DNA of 6,553 bases from NCBI GenBank assembly GCA_030043405.1, contig JASHXS010000003.1, forward strand, positions 1-6,553, in the 5' to 3' direction. Position numbers and translations under genes: made by a program. The first letter of the stretch is position 1; each line of letters begins with the position of its first letter. This stretch comes from Thermoplasmata archaeon (lineage in GTDB: Archaea; Thermoplasmatota; Thermoplasmata; Lutacidiplasmatales; UBA184). Shown here piece by piece: positions 1-5,910 of the stretch. The notes beneath the pieces were generated by a model, which was given only the letters and a program-made list of their open reading frames with translations, was not told where the DNA came from and did not search any database.

Positions 1-355
1 GATTGACCCGCTCGGGCGGCAACCCCCGCTCAACGGCCGCGCTCCGCAGCGTGGCCAGGTCCACGATCGTCGGAACCCCGGTGAAGTCCTGGAGCAGCAC
101 TCGCTCGGGAAAGTACCGGAACTCCGCCGTGTCGGCGACGGCGGCCCCGTTCGCCAGCGCGACCACGGGGCCGAGCTCGTCTCGGGCCGGGTCGAAGTGC
201 CGGACCACGTTCTCGAGGATGATCCGGACCGTGCGGGGTCGCCGTGCCCAACGGCCGGCGTCCACGCCCGGTACCCGGTCCACCCGGACGACCTGGACGG
301 AGACGGGCGCGACGGTCAGCGGCTCGCGCACGGGGAGGGAAGGGGCATTGGTCAT
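1..355 (-). CDS. acnA: Aconitate hydratase, AcnA/IRP type, N-terminal part (3' end beyond the window)
   Basis: This gene runs off the left edge, leaving 118 codons from the ATG at 355. Aconitase interconverts citrate and isocitrate in the cytoplasmic TCA cycle using a 4Fe-4S cluster. The visible part is the N-terminal segment of the AcnA/IRP1 family: RIILENVVRH at about residues 44-53 matches the family 'LLENLLRH' block, DTAEFRYFPERVLLQDFTG covers about 75-93, and QDFTGVPTIVDLA lies at 89-101. The next expected element, the 'DHS' block, and the three cluster cysteines lie outside the window. The ATG at 355 was chosen because the family similarity begins soon after it; no clear Shine-Dalgarno precedes it. 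The gene is only 31 bases downstream of the thiQ-like stop on the same strand, so read-through is possible, but a weak TATA-like element lies over that stop. Family assignment is confident; own promoter versus operon membership is open. Confidence 0.88.
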   Translation of the reverse strand, partial: MTNAPSLPVREPLTVAPVSVQVVRVDRVPGVDAGRWARRPRTVRIILENVVRHFDPARDELGPVVALANGAAVADTAEFRYFPERVLLQDFTGVPTIVDLATLRSAAVERGLPPERVN

Positions 356-384
356 GCTCGGGGGACGGTCGACGACCACTTGGG

Positions 385-393
385 CATTATGGG
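385..393 (-). promoter_or_regulatory. Possible TATA-like element before acnA
   Basis: On the minus strand this reads CCCATAATG, an A/T-rich island in very GC-rich surroundings. Its centre is about 33 bases before the acnA ATG, which would place an archaeal transcript start a few bases before that ATG. It overlaps the TAA stop (387-389) of the upstream ATPase gene. A short dyad, GGTCG-n-CGACC at 367-377, lies between this element and the start and could be an operator, but at this GC content it may be chance. Weak evidence. Confidence 0.25.
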
Positions 394-1370
394 CGCCCCG
401 GGCCCGCTCCGACGGGGCGGGACGTCGGCCACCCGAAGGACACCTGGGTCCCCGCGGCCGGACGAGCGAATGGCTCGGGGATTCTCCACTCCACGCGTTC
501 CCCCTCGGGGCTTCGCAGCACGACTAGGGCTTCCGCACCGACCGTACCGGCCGCGACGACCGTGAATGTCCCCGCCGACCCGCCCTCCGGCCGGACCCGG
601 AGCTCGGTCGGCCAGACGGCGACCGGCCCGTCGGGGCCGGGCAGCACATTGTAGCCCAGGAACTTCGCGGCCCGCGTCGTGCGGGGCCGCTGCGCGATCT
701 CGCCCGGGGAGCCCCAGGCGTCCAGCCTACCCTCGAACAAGAGGCCCACCCGGTCCCCGAGGAAAAAGCCCTCCTCCCGGTCGTGGGTCACGTGGATGGC
801 GCCCGTCCGGGACTCCCGCAGCGCCCGCCGAAATTCGGCTCGAAGCTCGGCGCGGGCCTCGACATCAATCGACGCGAACGGCTCGTCGAGGAGGACGAGG
901 CGGGGGCGGGCGGCCAGCGTGCGGGCCAGGGCCACCTTCTGCCGCTCTCCTCCCGAGAGCGTGGAGGGGTCGCGGTCCTCGAATCCCGCCAGGCCCAACA
1001 GTCCCGCGAATCGCCCCACCACCTCGTCGATCTCCGGCCGGGGGCGACGCTGGAGAAGCGGCGCGTAGGCGATGTTCTCGAAGACCGTCCGGTGGGGGAA
1101 CAGCGCCGGTTCCTGGAACATCAGGGCCAGCCCCCGGCGATGCGTCGGCACCGTGGCGAGGTCCCGCCCCTCGAGCCGAACCTCTCCCCCGTGCAGCGGC
1201 TCGAGCCCGGCCAGGCAGCGCAGCAGGGTGGTCTTGCCACTCCCGTTCGGGCCCAGCAACACCACGACCTCGTCGGCGCGGACCTCGAAGCTGATGTCCT
1301 GGAGGACCGGCCGGTGGTCCCACCGGGCCGAGAGCGACCGGACCTCGAGCAGGGGTTCAGAGCTCGACAC
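387..1370 (-). CDS. thiQ: ABC transporter ATP-binding protein, thiamine (ThiQ/PotA-like)
   Basis: This 327-residue protein is the cytoplasmic ATPase that would power the permease encoded just upstream. All nucleotide-binding motifs are intact: Walker A GPNGSGKT (40-47), Q-loop FQEPALFPHRT (glutamine 86), signature LSGGERQ (138-144), Walker B LVLLDEP (158-164) and the switch histidine in THD (H196). After about residue 235 there is an extra domain of some 90 residues, as in PotA/FbpC-type ATPases with a C-terminal TOBE-like regulatory fold. E. coli ThiQ (about 232 residues) lacks it. The start is GTG at 1370, overlapping the permease end by 14 bases, with a good GGGAGG ribosome binding site (1376-1381) five bases ahead. 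It is the last gene of the three-gene operon. By sequence alone it could serve iron, sulfate or polyamine import; thiamine is inferred from the riboswitch and the ThiB-like partner. Confidence 0.9.
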   Translation of the reverse strand: MSSSEPLLEVRSLSARWDHRPVLQDISFEVRADEVVVLLGPNGSGKTTLLRCLAGLEPLHGGEVRLEGRDLATVPTHRRGLALMFQEPALFPHRTVFENIAYAPLLQRRPRPEIDEVVGRFAGLLGLAGFEDRDPSTLSGGERQKVALARTLAARPRLVLLDEPFASIDVEARAELRAEFRRALRESRTGAIHVTHDREEGFFLGDRVGLLFEGRLDAWGSPGEIAQRPRTTRAAKFLGYNVLPGPDGPVAVWPTELRVRPEGGSAGTFTVVAAGTVGAEALVVLRSPEGERVEWRIPEPFARPAAGTQVSFGWPTSRPVGAGPGRP

Positions 1371-2976
1371 GTCGGCCTCCCGCCGAGAGGGCGACGAACA
1401 CCGCGAGGGCGATCAGCAGCAGGAGCCCCGCGGCCGCGTCGGCGACCGGCGTCTGACGGGCATTCGCGAGCCCGTACAGCGCGACAGGCAGGGTGGTGAA
1501 GCGGGGCGTCACGAGGAAGAAGGTCGCTGTGAACTCGCCCAGCCCCAGCGCGAACGCGAGCAGGGCGGCCGTGACCAACCCGTCGCGCGCCCGGGGGAGG
1601 TCGGCGTCCAGGAAGGCGGAGAACCGGCTCGCGCCGAGGGTCTGCGCCGCTTCCCGGGACGCCGCCGGCAGACCGGAGAGGGGGGTCGCGAGGGCCTGGA
1701 GGGCGAACGGGAGCGCGAGCATCGCCTGGCTGACAATGACGAGGACCCAGACGGAACCCTCCCCTCCCAAGATCGGCCGCCAGAAGGTGGCGAGGGCGAA
1801 GGCCAGGACCACGGGCGAGACGAGCAGGGGGAGGAACAGGACGAGGCCGAGCGAGGTACGACTTCGGCGGCCCAGGGTGGCGAACGCCGCGGGCACGGTG
1901 AGCAGGACCGCGATGCCGGCGGCCGCGACCGCAAAGACGAGCGTATTCCCCACGGCCGCGGGGACGCTCAAGCCGAGCCGGGCCGTGGTGGCCGGGGAAA
2001 AGAGGCTGGCCCAGGCCGCTCCGGCCCCTTCAGAGCCCGAGGGAGCGAGGGTCCGAAAGAGGACCGCCGCCAAGACCGCCGCGACCCCGCCCAGGACGGC
2101 GAGGGTCTCCGCGGCCAAGGCGAGGTCGACCGGCCGGTGGACGGACACTCGTCGGGTGGGCCGACGCCGTCGACCCGGATCGGCTCGGAGCCCGCGGGCG
2201 AGCCAAAGGTATCCGAGGGTCGGCAGCAGGAAGAGGAGGAGCATCGCGAGAGCGAGCACGCCGGCCGCCGCCGGCTGGAGCAGGACGGTGTCGAGCGACC
2301 AGATCCGCGCCTCGACGGTGTAGCATCGGGCCCCACACAAGAGGAGCGGGGGAGCGAAGGAGAGGGCGGAGAACAGGAACGTGAGCAGTCCGCCCGCGGC
2401 CGCCCCCACCCACGTGGGACGACCCCATCCGTCGAGGTAGGCGCGGGCCGGCGAGCCCCCGAGGGTGGCCACGCTCTCCTCCAGGTCGCGCGAAGCGACC
2501 TCGCAACCGGTCGCGGTGAGGAGGACGACCAGGGGGAGGTTGAACACCAGGTTGACCAGCACGATGGCCGGGACCCCGCTGCCCAGCACGCCCGCGCCGG
2601 CCGAGGTCGACGCGAAGAGACCACCGCTGGAGAAGAGGTCCTCGACGCCGAGCACCACGATGAGACTCGGCAGGAGGAAGGGGACGAGCAGCACCGACCG
2701 GAGAAGCCCTCGGCCCGGAAAGTCGAAGCGTCCGACGAAGAGGCCCGCCGGGTACCCCAGGGCCACCGCCAGCGCCGCCGAGAGGGCGCCCTGTTCCAGA
2801 GAATTCCCCACCGCGGCCCGGTTGAGGGGGTCCGCGAGCAGGGCCCCAGCGCCGGCCAAACCCCCCGAGTCGGCGAGGGACGTGGCGAACAGCACGGCGA
2901 CCGGAAGCAGGGCGAAGAGTACGACGAACGCGAGGACGGGGAGGGAGAGCCCGACCGCCCCCCGGGGGGGCGTCAT
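1357..2976 (-). CDS. thiP: Thiamine ABC transporter permease, two fused membrane domains (ThiP-like)
   Basis: This 539-residue integral membrane protein is nearly the length of E. coli ThiP (536) and, like it, fuses two permease domains in one chain, with about twelve hydrophobic segments. The first begins at residues 9-33 and others lie near 94-112, 136-155, 193-215, 238-260, 287-309, 341-362, 377-397, 408-430, 465-488 and 512-531. Each half carries an EAA cytoplasmic loop that docks onto the ATPase: EESVATLGGSPARAY at about 166-180 and REAAQTLGASRFSAF at about 441-455. An Arg-rich linker (about 261-281) joins the halves. The start is taken as the ATG at 2976, giving an ATGA overlap with the thiB stop. 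The frame stays open back to 3186, but that extension lies within thiB and has no permease character. Translation is probably coupled to thiB. FbpB-type iron permeases share this layout, so the substrate comes from context. Confidence 0.9.
   Translation of the reverse strand: MTPPRGAVGLSLPVLAFVVLFALLPVAVLFATSLADSGGLAGAGALLADPLNRAAVGNSLEQGALSAALAVALGYPAGLFVGRFDFPGRGLLRSVLLVPFLLPSLIVVLGVEDLFSSGGLFASTSAGAGVLGSGVPAIVLVNLVFNLPLVVLLTATGCEVASRDLEESVATLGGSPARAYLDGWGRPTWVGAAAGGLLTFLFSALSFAPPLLLCGARCYTVEARIWSLDTVLLQPAAAGVLALAMLLLFLLPTLGYLWLARGLRADPGRRRRPTRRVSVHRPVDLALAAETLAVLGGVAAVLAAVLFRTLAPSGSEGAGAAWASLFSPATTARLGLSVPAAVGNTLVFAVAAAGIAVLLTVPAAFATLGRRSRTSLGLVLFLPLLVSPVVLAFALATFWRPILGGEGSVWVLVIVSQAMLALPFALQALATPLSGLPAASREAAQTLGASRFSAFLDADLPRARDGLVTAALLAFALGLGEFTATFFLVTPRFTTLPVALYGLANARQTPVADAAAGLLLLIALAVFVALSAGGRRVEL
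1376..1381 (-). promoter_or_regulatory. Ribosome binding site of the thiQ-like gene
   Basis: GGGAGG on the minus strand lies five bases before the GTG at 1370, inside the end of the permease gene. It matches the anti-Shine-Dalgarno core and supports the GTG as the true start. It is the clearest Shine-Dalgarno in the window. Confidence 0.65.
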
Positions 2977-4124
2977 CCGGCCCCGGTCGCCAGCTCGAGC
3001 CACTCGTTGACCCAGCCCGTCAGGTTGCTCGCGACCTCCGACGGGGTCGTCAGGTCGTTGAGCGGGACGATGGTCGAGGGGTCGACGGCCGCCGCGAAGA
3101 CGGGCGGTACCGGCACCGTGTCGTTCGCCGGATATTCCCACTCGGTTTCGGGGAGCAGATTCTGGACCGTCCCGCTCAGGAACCAATTCTCGAACTCTTC
3201 ATCGAGGGCGAGATGTCGGGTCCCGCTGACGATCCCGATCCCGTAGATGGTTCGCCACCCGTACGCGGTCCCGTTCGACCAGGCGACGGTCGAGTTGTAC
3301 TGGCCCGCGGCCCCGTTCGCCGCCGCGTACGCCGGGTCGGTCGTGTAGCTGACGACCATCTGCGGGCCGCCGGGGGAGGTGAACTCACCGAACGCGGTCC
3401 CCCAATCCGGCGCCGGCGGCGGCAGATGCGGAAGGACCGCCGTCCAGAAGGTGGGCCAGCTCTCGTGGAGCACGTGCAGGTAGTACTCGATCTGCCAGAC
3501 GAGGAATTCCTCGCCGGTGATGTCCTGGGAAGGATCCTCGACCTGGAGTTGGCGGGCCCACGACGCGTTGTCGACGAAGTCCGAGAAGGTGGCGTGTTCG
3601 ACCGCGCCGTCCGTGGCGTTGGCGAACGACGCGTTGTAGTCGATCCCGAGGTACCCCCACTCGTACGGCACGACCGCGTCGTCCGGGGAGAGTTCCTGGA
3701 CCAGCGCGGCGGGGACATTTGCGAGGGCGGGTGGGGCGTACGGAACGAGCAGGTGGTCGGCGTCGGCCTCGGGTCCGGTCAGTTCATCCAACCCGATCAC
3801 CAGGTCCGCCCCCGGGGCGTTCTGCTGCGCGAGGAGGGTACTCGCGAGCGTGCCGGCGGGGCATTCGACCTCGATCTTGACGTTGTGGGCGCTCTCGAAC
3901 TCGCCGAACGCGGTCGACCAGGCAGGGGCCCCGCAGTCCGCCCCCCCGAGGAGGCTCGGGTAGGTGTAGATCACCAGCGTCGCCGGCTCTTCCGTCACGA
4001 AGGTGTAGACGGCGAGGCCGGCGACAACGAGTACCACGACCGCGGCGATCGCGAAGAGGACCCGGCGGGCTTGGCCCGGGCGCCGGAGTCGCCGCGGAGG
4101 CGAGACGTTCGTCCCCTCGGTCAT
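2973..4124 (-). CDS. thiB: Thiamine ABC transporter substrate-binding protein, membrane-anchored (ThiB/TbpA-like)
   Basis: This 383-residue protein would capture thiamine or its phosphates outside the cell and deliver it to the permease. A basic N-terminus (RRLRRPGQARR, 11-21) precedes one hydrophobic helix (about 22-43). No lipobox cysteine is present, so this looks like an uncleaved or archaeal-type anchor rather than a bacterial lipoprotein signal. The mature part opens with TLVIYTYPSLLGGADCG (49-65), the first-strand block of ThiB/TbpA proteins, and continues with GADLVIGLDE (105-114), VVPYEWGYLGIDYN (151-164) and AYGWRTIYGIGIVSGT (287-302). Seven Asn-X-Ser/Thr sequons (N164, N169, N186, N277, N284, N334, N367) suggest a glycosylated surface protein. 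Cysteines 64 and 88 could form a disulfide. The ATG at 4124 directly follows GCGGAGGG, which is buried in a hairpin below the TPP riboswitch. The stop overlaps the permease ATG by four bases. Thiamine specificity is inferred from family and riboswitch together. Confidence 0.87.
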   Translation of the reverse strand: MTEGTNVSPPRRLRRPGQARRVLFAIAAVVVLVVAGLAVYTFVTEEPATLVIYTYPSLLGGADCGAPAWSTAFGEFESAHNVKIEVECPAGTLASTLLAQQNAPGADLVIGLDELTGPEADADHLLVPYAPPALANVPAALVQELSPDDAVVPYEWGYLGIDYNASFANATDGAVEHATFSDFVDNASWARQLQVEDPSQDITGEEFLVWQIEYYLHVLHESWPTFWTAVLPHLPPPAPDWGTAFGEFTSPGGPQMVVSYTTDPAYAAANGAAGQYNSTVAWSNGTAYGWRTIYGIGIVSGTRHLALDEEFENWFLSGTVQNLLPETEWEYPANDTVPVPPVFAAAVDPSTIVPLNDLTTPSEVASNLTGWVNEWLELATGAG

Positions 4125-4147
4125 CCCTCCGCAGGTCCGGCGGAGAG
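4125..4147 (-). promoter_or_regulatory. Hairpin hiding the thiB ribosome binding site (riboswitch expression platform)
   Basis: On the minus strand CUCUCCGC (4140-4147) can pair over eight positions, one of them a G-U pair, with GCGGAGGG (4125-4132), leaving a seven-base loop CGGACCU. The 3' arm is the purine-rich Shine-Dalgarno and touches the thiB ATG at 4124, so folding would block initiation. It sits 11 bases below the 3' arm of riboswitch helix P1. The loop-side GCCG can alternatively pair with CGGC in the P1 3' arm, which offers a possible switch between states. The pairing is read directly; the control role is inferred. Confidence 0.6.
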
Positions 4148-4158
4148 GTGTCTCAGGT

Positions 4159-4258
4159 GCCGCATTGCGTTCCCTTCGCGGGCATTATCCCGTACAGGTT
4201 CGTGGGGTCGACGAGGTCTCCCTCGTCCTCTCAGCCGGTGCCCAGCTCCCCCTGCGAC
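4159..4258 (-). promoter_or_regulatory. TPP riboswitch (THI element) controlling the thiamine import operon
   Basis: The minus strand carries the hallmarks of the TPP aptamer in the right order. P3 is GCUGG/CCGGC (4242-4246 with 4234-4238), followed by the pyrimidine-sensing CUGAGA (4229-4234). Next come a perfect seven-base-pair extra stem P3a (GACGAGG/CCUCGUC, 4210-4227), the P2 closing arm CCCC (4204-4207), GAACCUG at the start of P4 (4194-4200), the pyrophosphate-binding hairpin CGGGAUAAUGCCCG (4179-4192) and GCGAAGGGAA (4169-4178). P1 is best drawn as GUCGCA (4253-4258) with UGCGGC (4159-4164), which leaves a few extra bases before its 3' arm, so the P1 edges are less certain than the core. 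It lies 34 bases before the thiB ATG. Binding of thiamine pyrophosphate would close P1 and is expected to repress. No U-run follows, so control is more likely at translation than by intrinsic termination. Confidence 0.95.
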
Positions 4259-4818
4259 CGGCCCGAGCCGACGTCAGAGATTAACGTTTCCTCCTCCGGA
4301 CGCGCGGCCACGCCGGGCACGAGGGGACGCCAGAACAGGCCCGTGTCCCAGTACTGGCCGAGCTTCCACCCGACCTCGGGGAGGCGGCCGGCCTCCCGGA
4401 AACCCCAGCGGGTGTGGAACGCCACCGAGGCGGCGTTCGGGAGGGCGATGACGGCGATCGCCCGGTGGAGCGGCTCCCGGGCGATCGAGTCGAAGAGCGC
4501 CCGGTAGAGGCGACCACCCAGGCCCTGGCCCACGGCTTCGGGGCGGAGGTAGACGCTCACTTCGATCGTGGAGTTGTACGCCGGCCGGGGCCGGTAGCGA
4601 CCGCTCTCGGCCCAGCCGATCGCGGGCCCCTCTTCCGGGGCCACGACCCAGAGCTGGTACGGACCCCCGGTGTGGAGGTCGAACCATTCGCGTCGCTGCG
4701 CGACGGTCATGGGTCGCGTCTCAAAGGTCGTCGCAGTGTGCTGGATGTAGTGGTTGTAGATCTCGGTCAACGCGGGGAGGTCCGAGAGTTCGCCCGGGCG
4801 AACGCGAAGGGTCGGCAC
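4231..4818 (-). CDS. GNAT N-acetyltransferase, phosphinothricin/YncA-like family
   Basis: This 195-residue cytoplasmic enzyme would move an acetyl group from acetyl-CoA to an amine, probably an amino acid or amino-acid analogue. Family marks are [15 protein letters not shown] (20-34), a block typical of phosphinothricin acetyltransferase/YncA proteins, and [20 protein letters not shown] (85-104) with the acetyl-CoA-binding GQGLGG loop. [16 protein letters not shown] (125-140) and the C-terminal [16 protein letters not shown] (151-166) complete the pattern. The start is GTG at 4818, the only reasonable one before the conserved region. It has no Shine-Dalgarno, and an A/T-rich element about 26 bases upstream suggests a leaderless message. 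The last 30 or so residues lie beyond the family core and are encoded by DNA that also holds the thiamine promoter and the riboswitch 5' part; the TGA stop (4231-4233) is the UGA of the riboswitch CUGAGA motif. The exact substrate cannot be told from sequence; herbicide resistance should not be assumed. Confidence 0.88.
   Translation of the reverse strand: MPTLRVRPGELSDLPALTEIYNHYIQHTATTFETRPMTVAQRREWFDLHTGGPYQLWVVAPEEGPAIGWAESGRYRPRPAYNSTIEVSVYLRPEAVGQGLGGRLYRALFDSIAREPLHRAIAVIALPNAASVAFHTRWGFREAGRLPEVGWKLGQYWDTGLFWRPLVPGVAARPEEETLISDVGSGRSQGELGTG
4276..4291 (-). promoter_or_regulatory. Candidate archaeal promoter of the thiamine operon (BRE plus TATA-like)
   Basis: The minus strand reads GGAAACGTTAATCTCT. 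GGAAAC resembles a TFB recognition element and GTTAAT is an A/T-rich TATA-like core. The core centre is about 25 bases before the 5' edge of riboswitch helix P1 (4258), the usual archaeal spacing to the transcript start. It lies within the coding tail of the acetyltransferase gene (its T-L-I-S codons), so the operon could have its own start even though the upstream gene points the same way. Confidence 0.45.
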
Positions 4819-4838
4819 TCGGAGGGGAAGCGCGCTCG

Positions 4839-4848
4839 TGTAATCAAG
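4839..4848 (-). promoter_or_regulatory. Possible TATA-like element of the acetyltransferase gene
   Basis: The minus strand reads CTTGATTACA, an A/T-rich patch in GC-rich sequence. Its centre is about 26 bases before the GTG at 4818, the spacing expected if transcription starts at the start codon itself. The absence of a Shine-Dalgarno agrees with leaderless translation. The GTATAAG on the same strand at 4866-4872 is a second candidate and would give a leader of about 25 bases. Confidence 0.35.
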
Positions 4849-4865
4849 CCGCGCCCCCCCACGGC

Positions 4866-4872
4866 CTTATAC
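4866..4872 (+). promoter_or_regulatory. TATA-like box of pdxS in the divergent intergenic region
   Basis: CTTATAC lies about 40 bases before the pdxS ATG. An archaeal start about 25 bases downstream (near 4894) would give a short leader of about 15 bases, with GAGG at 4894-4897 as a weak Shine-Dalgarno. Read on the other strand the same bases give GTATAAG and could also serve the acetyltransferase gene. The whole divergent region (4819-4908) is only 90 bases and also contains a run of seven C at 4854-4860. Confidence 0.45.
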
Positions 4873-4908
4873 TGCCGCCGGCCCCTTCCCAGCGAGGAAC
4901 CGGGTGCC

Positions 4909-5850
4909 ATGTCGGATCCCATCGAGAAGCTCCGTTTCGGGACGGAGCTCGTGAAGCGCGGCTTCGCCCGAATGCAGCAGGGCGGCGTGATCATGGACGT
5001 CACCACCGCCGACCAGGCGGCGATCGCCGAGGAGGCCGGCGCGGTAGCCGTGATGGCCCTGGAGCGAGTCCCGGCGGACATCCGCGCGGCCGGCGGCGTC
5101 GCCCGCATGGCCGACCCGCTCAAGATCCGGGAGATCCGCGAGCGCGTCTCCATCCCGGTCATGGCCAAGTGCCGCATCGGCCACACGGCCGAGGCCCGCG
5201 TGCTCGAGTCGCTCGGCGTCGACATGATCGATGAGTCGGAGGTCCTCACGCCCGCCGACCCGTTCGGACATGTCGACAAGAAGGCGTTCACCGTCCCGTT
5301 CGTCTGTGGGGCTCGCAATCTCGGCGAGGCGCTCCGACGCATCGACGAGGGCGCGGCCATGATCCGGACGAAGGGCGAAGCCGGCACCGGCAACGTCGTC
5401 GAGGCCGTGCGCCACATCCGTCAGATCTCGAGCGAGGTCGAAGAGCTCGGGAAGCTGCCGAAGCGGGACGTCGCCGCCTGGGCGAAGAAGGAGCGCGTGA
5501 CCGAAGCCGTCTGTCAGGAGGTCCGCTCCCTGGGCCGTCTGCCGGTCGTCAACTTCGCCGCTGGGGGGATCGCGACGCCGGCGGACGCGGCGCTTTGCCG
5601 GCTGCTCGGCGTGGACGGCCTCTTCGTCGGCAGTGGGATCTTCAAGTCGGAACATCCGATGAAGGTCGCTCGGGCCGTCGTCGAAGCATCGCTGCATTAC
5701 GAGGAACCGGAGATCGTCGCCCGGGTCTCGACGGGTCTTGGCGAGGCGATGCGCGGGATCGACGTCGTGAGCCTCGCGCCGGACGCCCTCCTCCAGACCC
5801 GCGAGTCCGACCCGCTGCCGGTCCGGCGCCGCGGCCCGACCGAGGCCTAG
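4909..5850 (+). CDS. pdxS: Pyridoxal 5'-phosphate synthase, synthase subunit PdxS
   Basis: This 313-residue TIM-barrel enzyme joins ribose 5-phosphate, glyceraldehyde 3-phosphate and ammonia to make pyridoxal 5'-phosphate in the DXP-independent vitamin B6 route. The catalytic residues are in place. D30 lies in GGVIMDVT, K87 in VMAKCRIGH (the lysine that forms the imine with ribose 5-phosphate, K81 in the Bacillus subtilis enzyme) and K155 in [10 protein letters not shown] (K149 there). Other signature blocks are [21 protein letters not shown] (50-70) and the phosphate-binding [13 protein letters not shown] and FVGSGIFKS near the end of the barrel. A linker containing [17 protein letters not shown] between the second lysine and the late barrel is charged and not typical of the Bacillus enzyme. 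The frame is open upstream to 4414, but that part is antisense to the acetyltransferase; family similarity starts at this ATG. The glutaminase partner PdxT is not visible here and may be encoded elsewhere. Confidence 0.97.
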   Translation: MSDPIEKLRFGTELVKRGFARMQQGGVIMDVTTADQAAIAEEAGAVAVMALERVPADIRAAGGVARMADPLKIREIRERVSIPVMAKCRIGHTAEARVLESLGVDMIDESEVLTPADPFGHVDKKAFTVPFVCGARNLGEALRRIDEGAAMIRTKGEAGTGNVVEAVRHIRQISSEVEELGKLPKRDVAAWAKKERVTEAVCQEVRSLGRLPVVNFAAGGIATPADAALCRLLGVDGLFVGSGIFKSEHPMKVARAVVEASLHYEEPEIVARVSTGLGEAMRGIDVVSLAPDALLQTRESDPLPVRRRGPTEA

Positions 5851-5861
5851 GCAGCGCCGAC

Positions 5862-5877
5862 CCGCCCTCTCGGGCGG
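5862..5877 (+). terminator. Short perfect hairpin after pdxS
   Basis: CCGCCC (5862-5867) pairs perfectly with GGGCGG (5872-5877) around a TCTC loop, 11 bases after the pdxS stop. No clear T-run follows (TGTTCG), so it is not a standard intrinsic terminator. It may stabilise the pdxS message end or be chance in GC-rich DNA. The candidate promoter of the next gene follows directly. Confidence 0.3.
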
Positions 5878-5879
5878 TG

Positions 5880-5888
5880 TTCGTATAG
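5880..5888 (+). promoter_or_regulatory. Possible TATA-like element of the glycosyltransferase gene
   Basis: TTCGTATAG is centred about 26 bases before the GTG at 5911, the spacing expected for transcription starting at the start codon. No Shine-Dalgarno is visible between it and the GTG, in line with a leaderless message. The element is short and degenerate. Confidence 0.35.
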
Positions 5889-5910
5889 CCCCCGGCCGGG
5901 TGGGTAGCCC

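Noticed and set aside
2977..3186. An N-terminal extension of the permease by 70 residues
   Set aside because: It overlaps the thiB coding end and is polar and Arg-rich; the ATGA overlap at 2973-2976 and the hydrophobic segment right after that ATG fit the shorter form.
1072..3246. A 724-codon open frame on the plus strand opposite the ABC genes
   Set aside because: It is antisense to the permease and ATPase, its product is a low-complexity mix of Glu, Gly, Arg and Gln without any domain, and such long shadows are common in high-GC DNA.
387..4124. Iron(III) or polyamine importer instead of thiamine importer
   Set aside because: The fused permease and PotA-like ATPase would allow it, but the TPP riboswitch directly ahead of the operon and the ThiB-type start of the binding protein favour thiamine.
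3213..4451. A 412-codon plus-strand frame opposite thiB and the riboswitch
   Set aside because: Antisense shadow of thiB, with a biased composition and no motifs; it would also read through the riboswitch region in the wrong direction.
4414..4908. An in-frame N-terminal extension of PdxS of 165 residues
   Set aside because: The extension is antisense to the acetyltransferase gene and has no PdxS character; the family start matches the ATG at 4909 and a TATA-like box lies just ahead of it.
5862..5877. Intrinsic terminator of bacterial type after pdxS
   Set aside because: The hairpin is perfect but short and lacks a T-run, so it is listed only as a low-confidence structure.
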